64,000 nucleotides of DNA, taken from positions 58,135,746 to 58,199,745 of the forward strand of contig OX345636.1 in assembly GCA_947044365.1 (NCBI GenBank), in the 5' to 3' direction. Numbering within the stretch: position 1 is the stretch's first letter; each line of letters starts with the position of its first letter. The translations under genes and the position numbers were made by a program. This DNA is from Petrosia ficiformis. Taxonomy: Eukaryota > Porifera > Demospongiae > Haplosclerida > Petrosiidae. The notes beneath the pieces were generated by a model. It did not search any database. It had not been told where the DNA came from and worked only from the letters and a program-made list of their open reading frames with translations. Positions 13,540 through 25,283 of the stretch are shown one piece after another.

Positions 13540-13860
13540 CAATATTCATATCTTGTAAAACTAAGCCTTTATTTATGAATTTTGGAGAAGTGACATGATT
13601 ATCCTATCATATATCATTGGTTTTAATTGATATATCATAGTATCAGGACAGCTCTAATATACGAAGGTTATCTGCCTAGAAGTCATTATTATCATATATC
13701 ACCTAATGAGATAATCATATCTCAATATCAAATGTATGAGGTATGTATCATGATAATATGTAAAGTTTATATAAGTGATGACAAGATTATAAACAAATAC
13801 TTAATACACTTAATTATAAAAAACTTGAAGACTATGTTATGATTAAATATCTCCTTATCA
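13540..13860 (+). other. Upstream segment duplicated at 51300-51640, with exon-like frame
   Basis: A stretch after an ATAG acceptor-like site (13640) reads through ..HISPNEIIISQYQMYE to a GTATGT donor at 13741. The copy at 51439-51531 keeps the same frame and donor despite indels (SHYYHIS versus GHIS), which hints at coding selection. I cannot join it to gene 1, whose start codon has its own short exon. It may be an exon of an upstream gene or a relic. Confidence 0.35.
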
Positions 13861-14039
13861 AAACTTACCATATCAATACACTATAGTATAAAGAGAAGTT
13901 AATTAATTGGCTTCCATTTGTATATACTAATTGATTAATTGTTAGTAGTTGTTATGAAAAACAACACATGAGGTCTTATGTGTCACTCATGTGAGTGGGT
14001 ATCGTTCTGTTCCATTACTTGTTCCATTTTGCGTTTCGT

Positions 14040-14545
14040 TCTGTGTTTTAATCATCTCTGTTAGAATGGGTATGCATCTGTTAAAATGAGTATGGTCTGT
14101 AAAAATGGGTGTGTGTCTATCATAATGGGTATAAGTCTGTTAGAATGTGTATGTAACTATCTGAATGTATCTGTCTGAATGACTATGGATCTATCATTGC
14201 GTATGTGCATGTTAGAATGGGTACGTGTCTTTCATAAAGGTGTGTGTATGTTATGTGTCTATCATAATCACTATGCGTCTGTTACAATGGAATATTGTTC
14301 TCTCAATAGAGCTCAACTTTAAATGCAAAATGACATTTGTGGTTTAATGTGTCGTTCAGATGAGTGGGTGTGGCTCGATTCCGGTTTTTGTTTCATATTT
14401 CATTCCGTTCTGTGTTTTAGTCATGTCTGTTAGAATGTTTATGTGCCTATCACAATGAAAATGTTTCTACTACAATGGTATGTATTATTTATGTGTCTAT
14501 CATAATGATGTGTGTCTGTTACAATGGGTTTGTGTCTATCCCTTA
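14040..14545. repeat. Degenerate GTCTGTTAGAATGGGTATGT tandem repeat
   Basis: About twenty irregular units of ~20-24 bp (GTGTCTATCATAATGGGTAT type). The same motif recurs upstream of the other two kelch genes at 31800-32090 and 51825-51900, so it belongs to the duplicated unit. Confidence 0.65.
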
Positions 14546-14694
14546 ATATCATTATATATATATATTATATATATATGCAGAAACTGAGTGTAAATAATCA
14601 GATGTCACACAGTAGGCAATATTAAGAAGTCTGGTGCAAACACACCTACTATAAATACTGCAGTCTAGTCTTTAATACTAACTCGTTTTTTTTT

Positions 14695-15110
14695 CAGTTG
14701 GAGAACATCAGAGAGTTAGAATGCTCTCAAGAACATAGTGTGTATTAAAGATGATGGAACCAGCATGCAATGGCAGATTCAGCTATGGTTATTTGAAGTA
14801 GCTCCAACTCAACTTGTCCACCTGGTCACAAATGATAAACCATGCCTACATGAATTTATTAACTTAAACAATTTTCGATGTGCTTCGTACACCAATCTAT
14901 GGTTCGCGTAGGCCACCCAATCCTAAGGTCTGGGTGTGCCTATGAAAAATTTGTATATTATATTCCTGTGTATAATACATATAGTTTATGTTTTATTTCT
15001 ATAGGTAAAGAGTTACATAAAGTTCAGCAACAAACTACAATAAACAACAGCAGTTTGGTACTGATGTGGCTTCCAACCTTTCCTGATATGTTACATTTCA
15101 GTTGAGTGAC
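14695..15110 (+). pseudogene. Decayed copy of the 3' end of the small gene at 32100-32380
   Basis: Contains a frame ..QWQIQLWLFEVAPTQLVHL.. that runs to a stop at 14910. It is followed by TATATTATATTCCTGTGTATAATACATATAG and GGTAAAGAGTTACATAAAGTT..CAACAGCAGTTTGGTACTGA. The latter match 32150-32290, where the frame is open. Here stops interrupt it. Confidence 0.4.
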
Positions 15111-15410
15111 TCTGAGACTGGATATAAGTCTAAAACTAAGTCATGTGATTTTCATGAGATAATGTGTGTCCAATGAAAATTATTATAGTCTTTTTAGTTG
15201 TGTAATTACATATTGTTGATTGTATAGTTTAGTTTAGTAGTTATAATTATTGTTTTAGTATTGAAAGTTTCAAAATAATAATTATTCTTGAATTCTATGT
15301 TAATAATAGTTATTCAACCTGTTTAACTGTTTTATTAATCCTGTTTGATTATTATCTGACCTCTCAATTATAATATAGTCATTAATTACAATAACAATTT
15401 CATAACATTG

Positions 15411-15571
15411 TCACATGCTATCATGTGATCACTTAGCAACTAGTGTTGAGTCAACACTGGTTGCTAAGTGAAAACTTAAGAGCCACACCTTATGGTATGT
15501 AAAGAGTCAACACTTTTGACTCTTTACATACCACAAGGTGTGACTCATAAGTGTTTGTCTCTCTCTATATA
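15411..15571 (+). promoter_or_regulatory. Putative promoter of gene 1 with palindrome and two hairpins
   Basis: An 18-bp palindrome TCACATGCTATCATGTGA (15411-15428) is also present upstream of genes 2 and 3. Two near-perfect hairpins follow. One is 15430-15470 (CACTTAGCAAC / GTTGCTAAGTG arms); the other is 15485-15541 with 26-bp arms. They arise because this copy holds an inverted repeat of a segment that is single in genes 2 and 3. The start codon is 30 bp downstream. Promoter function is inferred from conservation only. Confidence 0.4.
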
Positions 15572-18500
15572 ATGGCTAGTGAGTTATAAACACTTGATAC
15601 ATTAGATATTTTAATATGTAGTTATTAATAAACAAGTACTGGTTTGTGTATTGATAATATTATATAACATGTTAAATATGTGTGTTAATTGTCATGTTAT
15701 TATAATCATGTATTGATTGTTTATTATCAGGTGAATATCAGTTGGGATGGAGGACTGAACACTCCACTATAGTCATTAATAATATCTTATATACTTGGGG
15801 AGGAAACCAGAAGGACCTTCCTCAAGTACATGACAATGAAGAGAAGAGGAAAATAACCCACTCTATTGATTTATTCCATTTACCTACTTTCACATGGGAG
15901 AGGAGGTCTACTACAGGTACTCCACCTGTAGGAGTGAGGATCTATGCTTGTACTAAAATAGACAATAAAATCTTCTACTATGGTGGTAATTGCAAACCTG
16001 GTGATTGCCATCATAATAACTTATACGAACTCAACTCTCTCACTAACAACTGGAGGGAGGTGGTTAACTGTACTCCTGATAATGTACCAATGAAAAAGAT
16101 CTACTGTGGCATGATATCATTCAAAATTAACAGAAAATATAATTTATTAGTTTTTGGAGGATTTGGACCAGTACCAATCACCACTACACACTCCCATTCC
16201 CAGTATAGTCCTCCTAACAATCCAAATCGCTGTTATACAAATGAAGTACACATGATGTGTGTTACTACATCACCAGGTATTACATGACTCACATTATGTA
16301 TTACATCATAATGATATCATGTATTTTCTTCAGGTCAATGGATAGTACCTGTCATAACAGGTACTCGTCCACCGCCATGCGCCGGATTTACTATGTATAC
16401 ACTTCATAATAACCAAGGTGTAATGTTTGGAGGGAGTACTATTGATGAGACTGGTATACATCGTGTTGATGATCTATATATATTCAGCTGTACACACAAT
16501 ACAATAGTGAGTTAATAATTGTTAAGTAAAGATTGTTCAATCCAATAAAATGTTTATAACATGAATATATGTATATATACTCAAACCAGACATATAAATT
16601 ATAACTAGTAATATTAATGATTAATACCTGTTCCTATACTCCTGTTTCATCTAATTTACAGTAATCCTCACATCATATCTAATAATTATAATTATTAGAA
16701 CAGATTCCACATTTCTACATAGTTACATGTACATAATGCACCTAGTTATGTAAACTTCAGATTTTATACAAATTCAGTTAAAAATGCGAAGCACTATGAA
16801 AATCTATCTGTTAACCTTTAAACCCATAAGCGCATATTTGCGGAATTAATTAGTGACACAACATTACCATAAGCGCATATTTGCGGAATTATACCACACC
16901 TCGCATTTGCGCGTGCACTATAGAGATCTTTTGATATTTTTCTACAAAACTTTTACACAAGATAGTCTACTAAATTTGCTATCAGACAGTTCAAATCTCG
17001 AAGCTATAAGTTGAGGGATTCCAAAGTTACGGAATTGACGAAAACGCTAAGTGTGGGCGTTGTCACTGACAACAGTACTTTCAAACGCTCGCCATAATAC
17101 TTTCTTGTTGCTAACGAAGCATGATTTTAGTATCTATGGCTTTCTTAGAAGGTCTTCTGGCAAACTAAGTAAGTTAAAATTTAAAATGTGGAACTTATAC
17201 AGGCGAGTATAGAAGTGGGCGTTACCCATAGACTGCTAAACTTTGAAGCACTCGCCTTAATTCTTCTTGGTAATGATGAAGAATACATTTTATATCTATG
17301 GATTTCTTAATACCTCTTCTCTGCAGCAAAGCAAGTTAGAATTCTCAGTCTTATAAAATTTGAGAGATAATTATAGAAGTAAGTTATTAGACGCTCCGCT
17401 TAAATTTCCAAAAACGCCCACTTCAATTTTTGGTGTTTAAAAGGTAAAATGGTGTCAGATCAAAATAGAGATGTAGTAGACTAGTATTGGATTGGTATCA
17501 ATACTTGCACATTACTCAATACTAGTAATTTTAATACTCAATATCCTCATTTATATACCTGTAGTTACATGTTCCTAAGTTATAATTATTATCATGTCTG
17601 AACATAACCAATATATATCATAGTCATACATTTCTTCATGATGTGGAAATTTTGAGTATATTTGTGTTTTGATAAGCAACCACAAATATTTGATAATGTG
17701 TAATTTTAATCACATGATTATTGATAATGTTATTATTATCAAACTGTTTACTCATAAAAGAGTACATGTTGTGTTTATTAGTAAATAATAAAAACTCAAA
17801 ACTTAAATGAATAATCCACTTGCTAATCACACCCCTTCCCTTATTAATGAAATAATCAACTTGATTTAATTACTAATTGTTTTATTATCATTATTTATAA
17901 TTTGTATTGATATTAACACATTGATGTATATTTGTATTACTAATACTATAGGATTTTCAGAAAGTAGTCAAATCTACAGTGAACTGGCCTGAGAAGAGGA
18001 GTCTACATGCCAGTACTGTCATCAATACCATATCAAATAAAGTAGTGACTTCTCATTTAATGATATCAGGTGGATGGGATGATTATGGTAACACACTAAA
18101 CGACTTTTGGATAATCCAATTATCCAGTTTCATGTGTTATAAGGTAATGTACATCACATGACACATGTAATACATTGTTATCTTATATATTAATTTATAT
18201 TAGTATCAGTTTTGTTATCATCAAATATTAATATTTAAAATACTGGTATATCACAAATATGAGTTAAGTGTTATAATTACTATTACTGTAATTATTATGT
18301 AATCATAATTATTGTTTATATGTTAACATATTCATCTCTTCAGCTTAATCTACCTGTAGCTGTTATTAAGAGGTATCACCACTCTATGACCACTTACGAA
18401 ATATCTAATGGACATGTGTGGTTGATAGTCACTGGAGGATGCAGTGGATATGATCTATCTGCTAATACTGCTATTCCAGTAACTGGTTCTGATGTTACAT

Positions 18501-19388
18501 ATATTATGGAATTAGGTATGATAATTAATATACATATCATGTGATGTATTAGTGATCATTATCATGTTTACTGGAATCACTAGTGATGTGTATAGTTTAT
18601 GATATACAGGAATATTAAACTATATGATACTCTAGTTTCTGTGTATACAAGATAATAATCTAATAGTTGTATATTCACTGATAATTTCAAGTTCTTATCT
18701 ATTCTGAGATATTCAAGTATTCTATGAATCATAAACAAAACCTAAGAGAACTTTTGAAATCAATCCATTTTCTATTGTTTCTGTATCAAGAGACACACTG
18801 GTACTAGTTAATTACATTCCTTAGAAACAGTATAACAACCAACAACTACAAGAATGATAGGAATATAGTGTGTATATTTATGTATAAATGTATGTATGTA
18901 TGTATGTGTTTATGTACATATGTACGTACCTACTTACATACACATACACACATTAATTCATATATACATACATATATACATCGTGTTTTCCCCACATTAG
19001 TCAGCACTAGATGAATTAACCACCACTCAGATAATACAAACTGGATATATGCTACTGAGACAGAATTAATTAGTAATTTGATAAACAGCACTAAATGCTG
19101 TGTAGAAGCCAACCACCACTCTAAATATCTTGGGCAGTACACTGCGCACCTACATATATACATGTGTTCATACATACATACAGTGTACACACATACATAC
19201 ATACAGTACATATGTAAGTATGCTCTTACATATGTACCTAAGTATGTACATGCATACATACATACAAACAAACGTTGATACGTACGTATATACGTATGTA
19301 TGTAAATTGGTATTTATATAAATATATATGTACTTATGTATGTATGTATGTATGTATGTATGTACATATATGCACATGTGCATTTATG

Positions 19389-19420
<32 letters not shown>

Positions 19421-20590
19421 AATGTATGCATGTATGTATGTATGTACAATACGTACGTACATATGTATGTTTGTATGTATGTATGTGTGTGCATGTAGTA
19501 TATATGTACATTTATGCATACATGTATGATTGTATTTATGCATGGATATATTTATTTACATGTATGTATGTATGCATTATATGTATGCACATGTACATGT
19601 GTATGTTTGTATATGTATGTATGTATATATGTATGTAAATCTGTAAGTTTGTATATATGTTGTGTTTGTATGTATGTATGTATGTATGTATGTATATACG
19701 TACATGTATGTATGTATGTGTGTATGTATGTATATATGATTGTACGTACATGTATGTGTGATGTATGTATGTATGTATGTATGTATGTATGCATGTGTGT
19801 ATGTATGTATGTTTGTGTGTATATATGTACATGTATGTACATGTGCATTTATGTATATATGTATGTATGTAAGTATGTATGAATGTATGCATGTATGTAT
19901 GTATGTACGTTACGTACGTACATATGTATGTTTGTATGTATGTGTATGTATGCATTATATGTATGTACATGTGTATGTGTGTATATGTATGTATTTATAT
20001 ATGTATGTAAATCTGTAAGTTTGTATGTATGTTGTGTATGTATGTATGTATGTATGTATATGTGTATGTATGTACGTATGTACGTACGTATGTACATGTA
20101 CGTACATGTGTGTATGTATGTATGTATTTATGTGTGTGTGTATGTATGTTTGTATGTATGCATGTACAGTACATTTCAAAAGAAACTTGCGAGTTTTGCG
20201 TGATAGCTCGAGAGAACTGCTAATGAACTCTAATTGTTTTTGCCGCTAAATTCTCTCGAGAATGTCAATTAGTCATGTGAGGTCTCTGGAGACACTCCCC
20301 ATGTTTATATTGTGTGGTCTCCAAAGGGGTGGTGTGAAACCTCAATATTTTTATTTAGCAGTAATATTTCTTATATTAACAGTATTAATAGTAGTATAAT
20401 ACATCGTCAATGCATGTTTTTGTCAATTTCTCGCGCATGATACTCGAACGTTTACACGCGCATATGCGCATTGCAAATATTGAAAACATTTGCACGTTAG
20501 CGTTCAATTGCACGTGGCTCTCTCGTGAACTCGCAAGTTTCTATTGAGAACCACTGTACTTGTATGTACATGTGCATTTATGTATTTATG

Positions 20591-20624
<34 letters not shown>

Positions 20625-23600
20625 TGTATATGTGTATGTATGTATTGTATGTATGTATGTGTGAATGTATGTATGTATGTAACATTGCATACTTACATAT
20701 GTATGTTTGTATATATGTGTGTGCATGTAGCATGTTCTTATTTATGTGTGTGTATGTATGTGTGTTTGTAAGCATGTACATACGTTGGTACGTATGTACA
20801 TACATGTAGGTATGTATGTATGTATATGTATATACATATGTATGTATGTATATATATATGTATGTACATGTATGTGTGGGCAAGCAGTATGTAACTATGT
20901 ATGTATGTATGTGGGTATGTATCTATTTATGTTTGTATGTATGTATCTATGTATGTATATATATGCGAATATACATGTGAATATATGTACATGTATGTGT
21001 GTATGTATGTACATGTATGTATGTTTGTATACATGTACGTACAGCTGTATATATGTATGTATGTCCATGTATAAGTATGTGTGTATGTGTATGTATGTAT
21101 GTATATGCATGTATGTATGTAGATGCATGTATGTATGTATCTATGTATATATGTATGTATGTACATTATGTATGTACATATGTATGTATGTATGTATTTA
21201 AGCATGGTTGCATGCATGTACATACATACATACATATGTACATACATATGTACATATATAGATACATGTACATAAGTATAAGAGCGTACTTACATATATA
21301 TGTATATACATGTATAAGTACATATGTACATATATGTATGTATTTACATGTATGTTCATGTATGTATGTATGTATGTTTGTACGTATGCATGTATGTATG
21401 TATATAAGTATGTATGTATTATATGTACATAATAGTCACATATGTATGAATGTAAGTATATATGAATGTATGTGTGAATGTATGAATTTATGTACATGTA
21501 TGTATGTATGTATATATGTATGTACATCTGTATGTTTGTAATTATTGATGTATGTATGTATGTATTATTATGTATGTATGTGTGTATGTATATTTGTATG
21601 TATGTATGTATGTATATATGTATGTATGTAGGTACGTACGTACGTACATTTACATGTATGTATGTATGTGTGCATTAATGTATGTACATACTACATATAT
21701 GTGTGATGTATTTATGTATGCATGTATATATGTATGTATGTATGTATGTATATATGTATGTATGTATTATATTATGTATAATGTATGTATGTATGTATGT
21801 ATGAATGTATATTTGTATGTATGTATGTATGTATATATGTATGTATGTAGGTACGTACGTACGTACATTTACATGTATGTATGTATGTGTGCATTAATGT
21901 ACATGTATGTATATATATGTGTGATGTATTTATGTATGTATGTATATATGTATGTATGTATGTATGTATATATGTATGTATGTATTATATTATGTATAAT
22001 ATATGTATGTATGTATGTATGTATGAATGTAGATATATTTGTATGTATATATGTATTTACGTATGTATGTATCTATATATTTACAGGTATATTCGTATGT
22101 ATGTTTATATTTATATATATGTGTGTTTTTGTGTACATATATGTGTGTATATAATTATGTTTATGTGTTATTTAACTATATATGCATATTACTTATACCT
22201 GTCTCTACTTATATACTTACTATAGTTCTGTAGTATTATTTGAATATCTTGTCAATATTTCTATTTTGTATTTTCATAACATCTGATAAGTTGATTATCA
22301 TTAAGTATTGAAACCTAATAAGTCTACACTACACATACATGTATATTGTGTAATATACATGTACTTGTGAAGACACACCTTCATTATTATAATACATGTA
22401 ACTGTTATGTGCTATAATATAATACAGTATGTATATTAGATGTGTGTTTATATATATATACACTGTAATATACATTATTATTATCATAATACATGTAGTG
22501 TATAGTGATGATGAGTGGATATTGACACGTATTTGGAATAGTGAACAAAACTGGTTTAAAACAGAAGAGGTGATAAAACGTGAAAAAGAAGTGAAATGGA
22601 GTATTGATATGAGAGAGAAAGATATGAAACTAACTTTATTACAATCTAGTGAATCATCTCTTAAATTCACAGTAGCCACATTGAACAAACGTGAGATAAT
22701 ATAATCACTTAATAATAATTTATCATGTGATGCTTTTGGTTTAGAGCTGCAAGAATCTCAGAAGTTATTAGAAATACAAAAGACAATATCATTAGCTAAA
22801 TCACGAGAACTGGAAGACTCAAAGAAACGAATTATTCTTTTGAAAAAGACACTTACACACTTATCTACCATTTCATCAGGTTTATATTAATACACATATT
22901 ATATATATTGAATATGTGTTGAATATTATATGTTTTCATTAGATGAGGAGACAATAGAAGATTATCAGAAACCTCAAGAAACAGAACTATTTGAAGAGAA
23001 ACAGTCAAAACCTGTAGATGAGGATAAATCAGTGATTAGTGATAAAACACTAATAGCACTGGAAGGTTAGTTAAGTATTCATAATATTATACATTATGAT
23101 TAATAATTATATTATTACAACAGAGAATGAGTCACTACAGAAGATAGTTATTAGTAAGAATGAACAAGTAGAGGAACTACAGAGTATGTTAGAAATGAAG
23201 GAGGCAATGTTAGGGTCAATACAAGAACGTAAATCATGTGTTACTTTATAATTAACATAACTTCATCATGTGTTTTATTTGATAGAAACTGAGGAACTAC
23301 AGAGTATGTTAGAGATAGAGAGAGATCAGACGAAGCAACTGAAAGTAGAAATGGAGGAGTTCAAGAAGATTGAGGAATTGAGGATCTCCTCCTCACATTA
23401 TTCAGAGGTTATCAAGTATCAGAGAGATGCTGCAGTTCAGTTCAGTTACATGATACCAGTAACAGGTTAATAGTTAATAATAATTCCTATTAGTTACTAG
23501 TATTTATTATTATATTTATCAGATCATCTTGATGGTGTACATGTGGCTGGAGAAACACTCTTCCTTATTCAAGGGGATAAACCCCAGTCCCTCAATTGGG

Positions 23601-25283
23601 AAGAATATGGCTTCAGATTACATTTTCCACAAGGTACCATCTCTCCATCAAACACATGTGAGGTCGTCGTAAAAGCACTGGTGGGTGGTAAATTCCAATT
23701 TCCAGAGGGTACAGAGCTCGTTAGTGCAGTATATGCAGTTGCATTTGGTAAGAAGCTACTGAAAGCTGTTGAAATGGAAATACAACATTGTGTCAACCTG
23801 ACCAATGAAGAACAAGGGAAGTATTTGAGCTTTGTATCAACAGCTAAAACCCATCGACATGATCCTAACAAGTTTGAGTTTGTAGAGGGAGGAGTGTTTT
23901 ATCCTGGTAAAAGATATGCCAGTATCCAACGAATGCATTATTGTAAGAATGCAATAGTAGAAGATACCACACCTCCTCCTGAACATAATAATTCATCAGG
24001 AGATGATGATAGTGTAAAAGCAAAACTTCGAATGAATGGTAATATTAAACATCGTATTACTGGTATTATAATAATTTTATATGACTATACTGTAGATAAG
24101 AGATGTTACACTGGACAGGTATATTATGAGAGAAAGGGATACAATACGTGGCTGATGAAATTCATAGTTGTTAGAGATATTGATGCTTTCGTCAAGGTAT
24201 ACATTCATTAAAACTTTTACATATGTTTATATTTAGTGATTTTATAGTACATATCTACTAAATATCCTAAATTTGAGGAAGATCAGACCATCAGATTTAC
24301 ATTTCTTGATCCAGTGGATGGATATGTTGAACTTGTTCTTGAAAATAGGGATCAAGTGATTTCACAGGGATGGAGTATTGAACCACATGTGGAACCTCTC
24401 AGAGTAAGTAAAATGTGTGATCATACTGAGTTATATATTATGGTACTAGGGCACATCAGAATATGTAAACATATTTGTAGCATCCATGCATGTATATACA
24501 CAATGTAATGTATTTCATTTACAGCTTATGAAGAGAGACATTGATCTATATGGATCACATGACATCAAACTTCCTCCTTCCTGTCTTTTATCTGTGTGGA
24601 CTGAATCATCTAATCCTAAGAGACGTTTCAGTCATCCTTTACCACTGAGTGGAATAGACTCTAATACAAGGAAAATATATATACATCGATATCTAGAAAC
24701 CAGTAGTACATCAGGTATGTAGAACTATAATGTGTATTAGTAGTAGTTAACACACACTCTATTATCTGATTATCAGAAATCACAAGTCTGGAACCAGAAC
24801 AGCAGATTAGAAACATTAAACATGTAGATGGTGCTACACCTAATACAGGTATATATTAACAATCATTATACTAAACATTTTATATTGAATTGATTTCATT
24901 GTCATTAAATGACAGATACTGATAGATCTCATATTGATACTAGTCAAATGATAAAATGTATTGAACTAGTAATGGAGAAGAATCATGCTAAACTATGTCG
25001 ATTATTTAAGACTGGTTCATTGAAAACTCTTGCTGATGAATTATTAGAAGCTGGTATAATAACACGTGATGTCCAGACAAATCCTACCAGTGATACTATT
25101 ATTAACTGTTTCTTATCTGGTTTTGTATTCAAAGATGAAGTAGAAGAGATTGAGGAATATTGCGTGAAATTCTTCAATGCTTTTTATGAAATACGTGGTC
25201 CATACATAGATGCAGCTAACAAGATAAAGAAATCCATACAAGATACAATTATAGATAAACTAGGAGTTCAGTTAAATATATAA
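15572..25283 (+). CDS. Kelch propeller-coiled coil-ZU5-death-fold-like protein (gene 1), 16 exons
   Basis: Coding exons: 15572-15578, 15731-16276, 16334-16506, 17952-18143, 18344-18515, 22499-22690, 22745-22879, 22943-23065, 23124-23228, 23286-23465, 23523-24038, 24096-24196, 24248-24403, 24525-24714, 24777-24848, 24916-25283. All are GT-AG, every phase agrees, and they total 3228 nt (1075 residues). Residues 1-363 hold six kelch-type strands ending in GG (LYTWGG, IFYYGG, LLVFGG, VMFGG, LMISGG, IVTGG), fitting a six-bladed propeller. Residues 370-608 are charged coiled coil. Residues 620-760 resemble ZU5 ([37 protein letters not shown]). Residues 780-929 ([21 protein letters not shown]) match gene 2 but no family I can name. 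Residues 960-1065 are helical and death-fold or CARD-like. No signal peptide or membrane segment is seen. ZU5 beside death domains is known in UNC5, PIDD and ankyrins; a signalling role is inference. Intron 5 (18516-22498) holds a TGTA array. Confidence 0.85.
16960..17420. repeat. Dispersed repeat R1, copy 1 (in gene 1 intron 3)
   Basis: Shares ACTCGCC..CTTCTTG..CTAACGAAGCATGATTTTAGTATCTATGG and AAAATGTGGAACTTATACAGGCGAGTA with copies at 32755-33060 and 60965-61245. The module occurs twice in tandem here. The homologous gene 3 intron lacks it, so it inserted after the genes duplicated or was lost from gene 3. Confidence 0.6.
18980..19144. mobile_element. Decayed MITE, relative of 37688-37906
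   Basis: Ends resemble CAGTGTTCTGCCCAC and TGGGCAGTACACTG. The body shares GATGAATTAACCACC..CTCAGATAATACA and AACCACCACTCTAAATA with the better-preserved copy in the gene 2 intron. Confidence 0.55.
20167..20556. mobile_element. hAT-type MITE inside the TGTA array
   Basis: The left end CAGTACATTTCAAAAGAAAC (then TTGCGAG) and the inverse right end CAGTGGTTCTCAATAGAAAC (then TTGCGAG) pair over ~27 bp. CAGTGGTTCTCAA is the usual hAT (Charlie-type) start. Flanking 8-mers TGCATGTA and TACTTGTA agree at 6 of 8 bases, a possible worn target duplication. No coding capacity. Confidence 0.6.

Larger units (their letters stand above)
18860..22150. repeat. Giant TGTA/TATG tetranucleotide array in gene 1 intron 5
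   Basis: About 3 kb of imperfect (TGTA)n with (TACA)n patches near 19170-19270 and 21220-21250. It is interrupted by two inverted-repeat elements. It is preceded by TAGTTAATTACATTCCTTAGAAACAGTATAACAACC, a module that also precedes the arrays at 37190, 60160, 61710 and 62370. A ~250-bp subsegment (GTACGTACGTACGTACATTTACATG) is duplicated within it at 21630 and 21850. Long frames here (MYVCMYV type) are artefacts. Confidence 0.9.

Noticed and set aside
15560..15572. TATA box in CTCTATATAATG
   Set aside because: It overlaps the start codon, leaving no room for a transcription start upstream of it.
19336..21541. Many long frames reading [11 protein letters not shown] or HTYIHTYI on both strands
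   Set aside because: Direct translations of (TGTA)n and (TACA)n microsatellite. They run open in several frames at once, without splice sites or domains.
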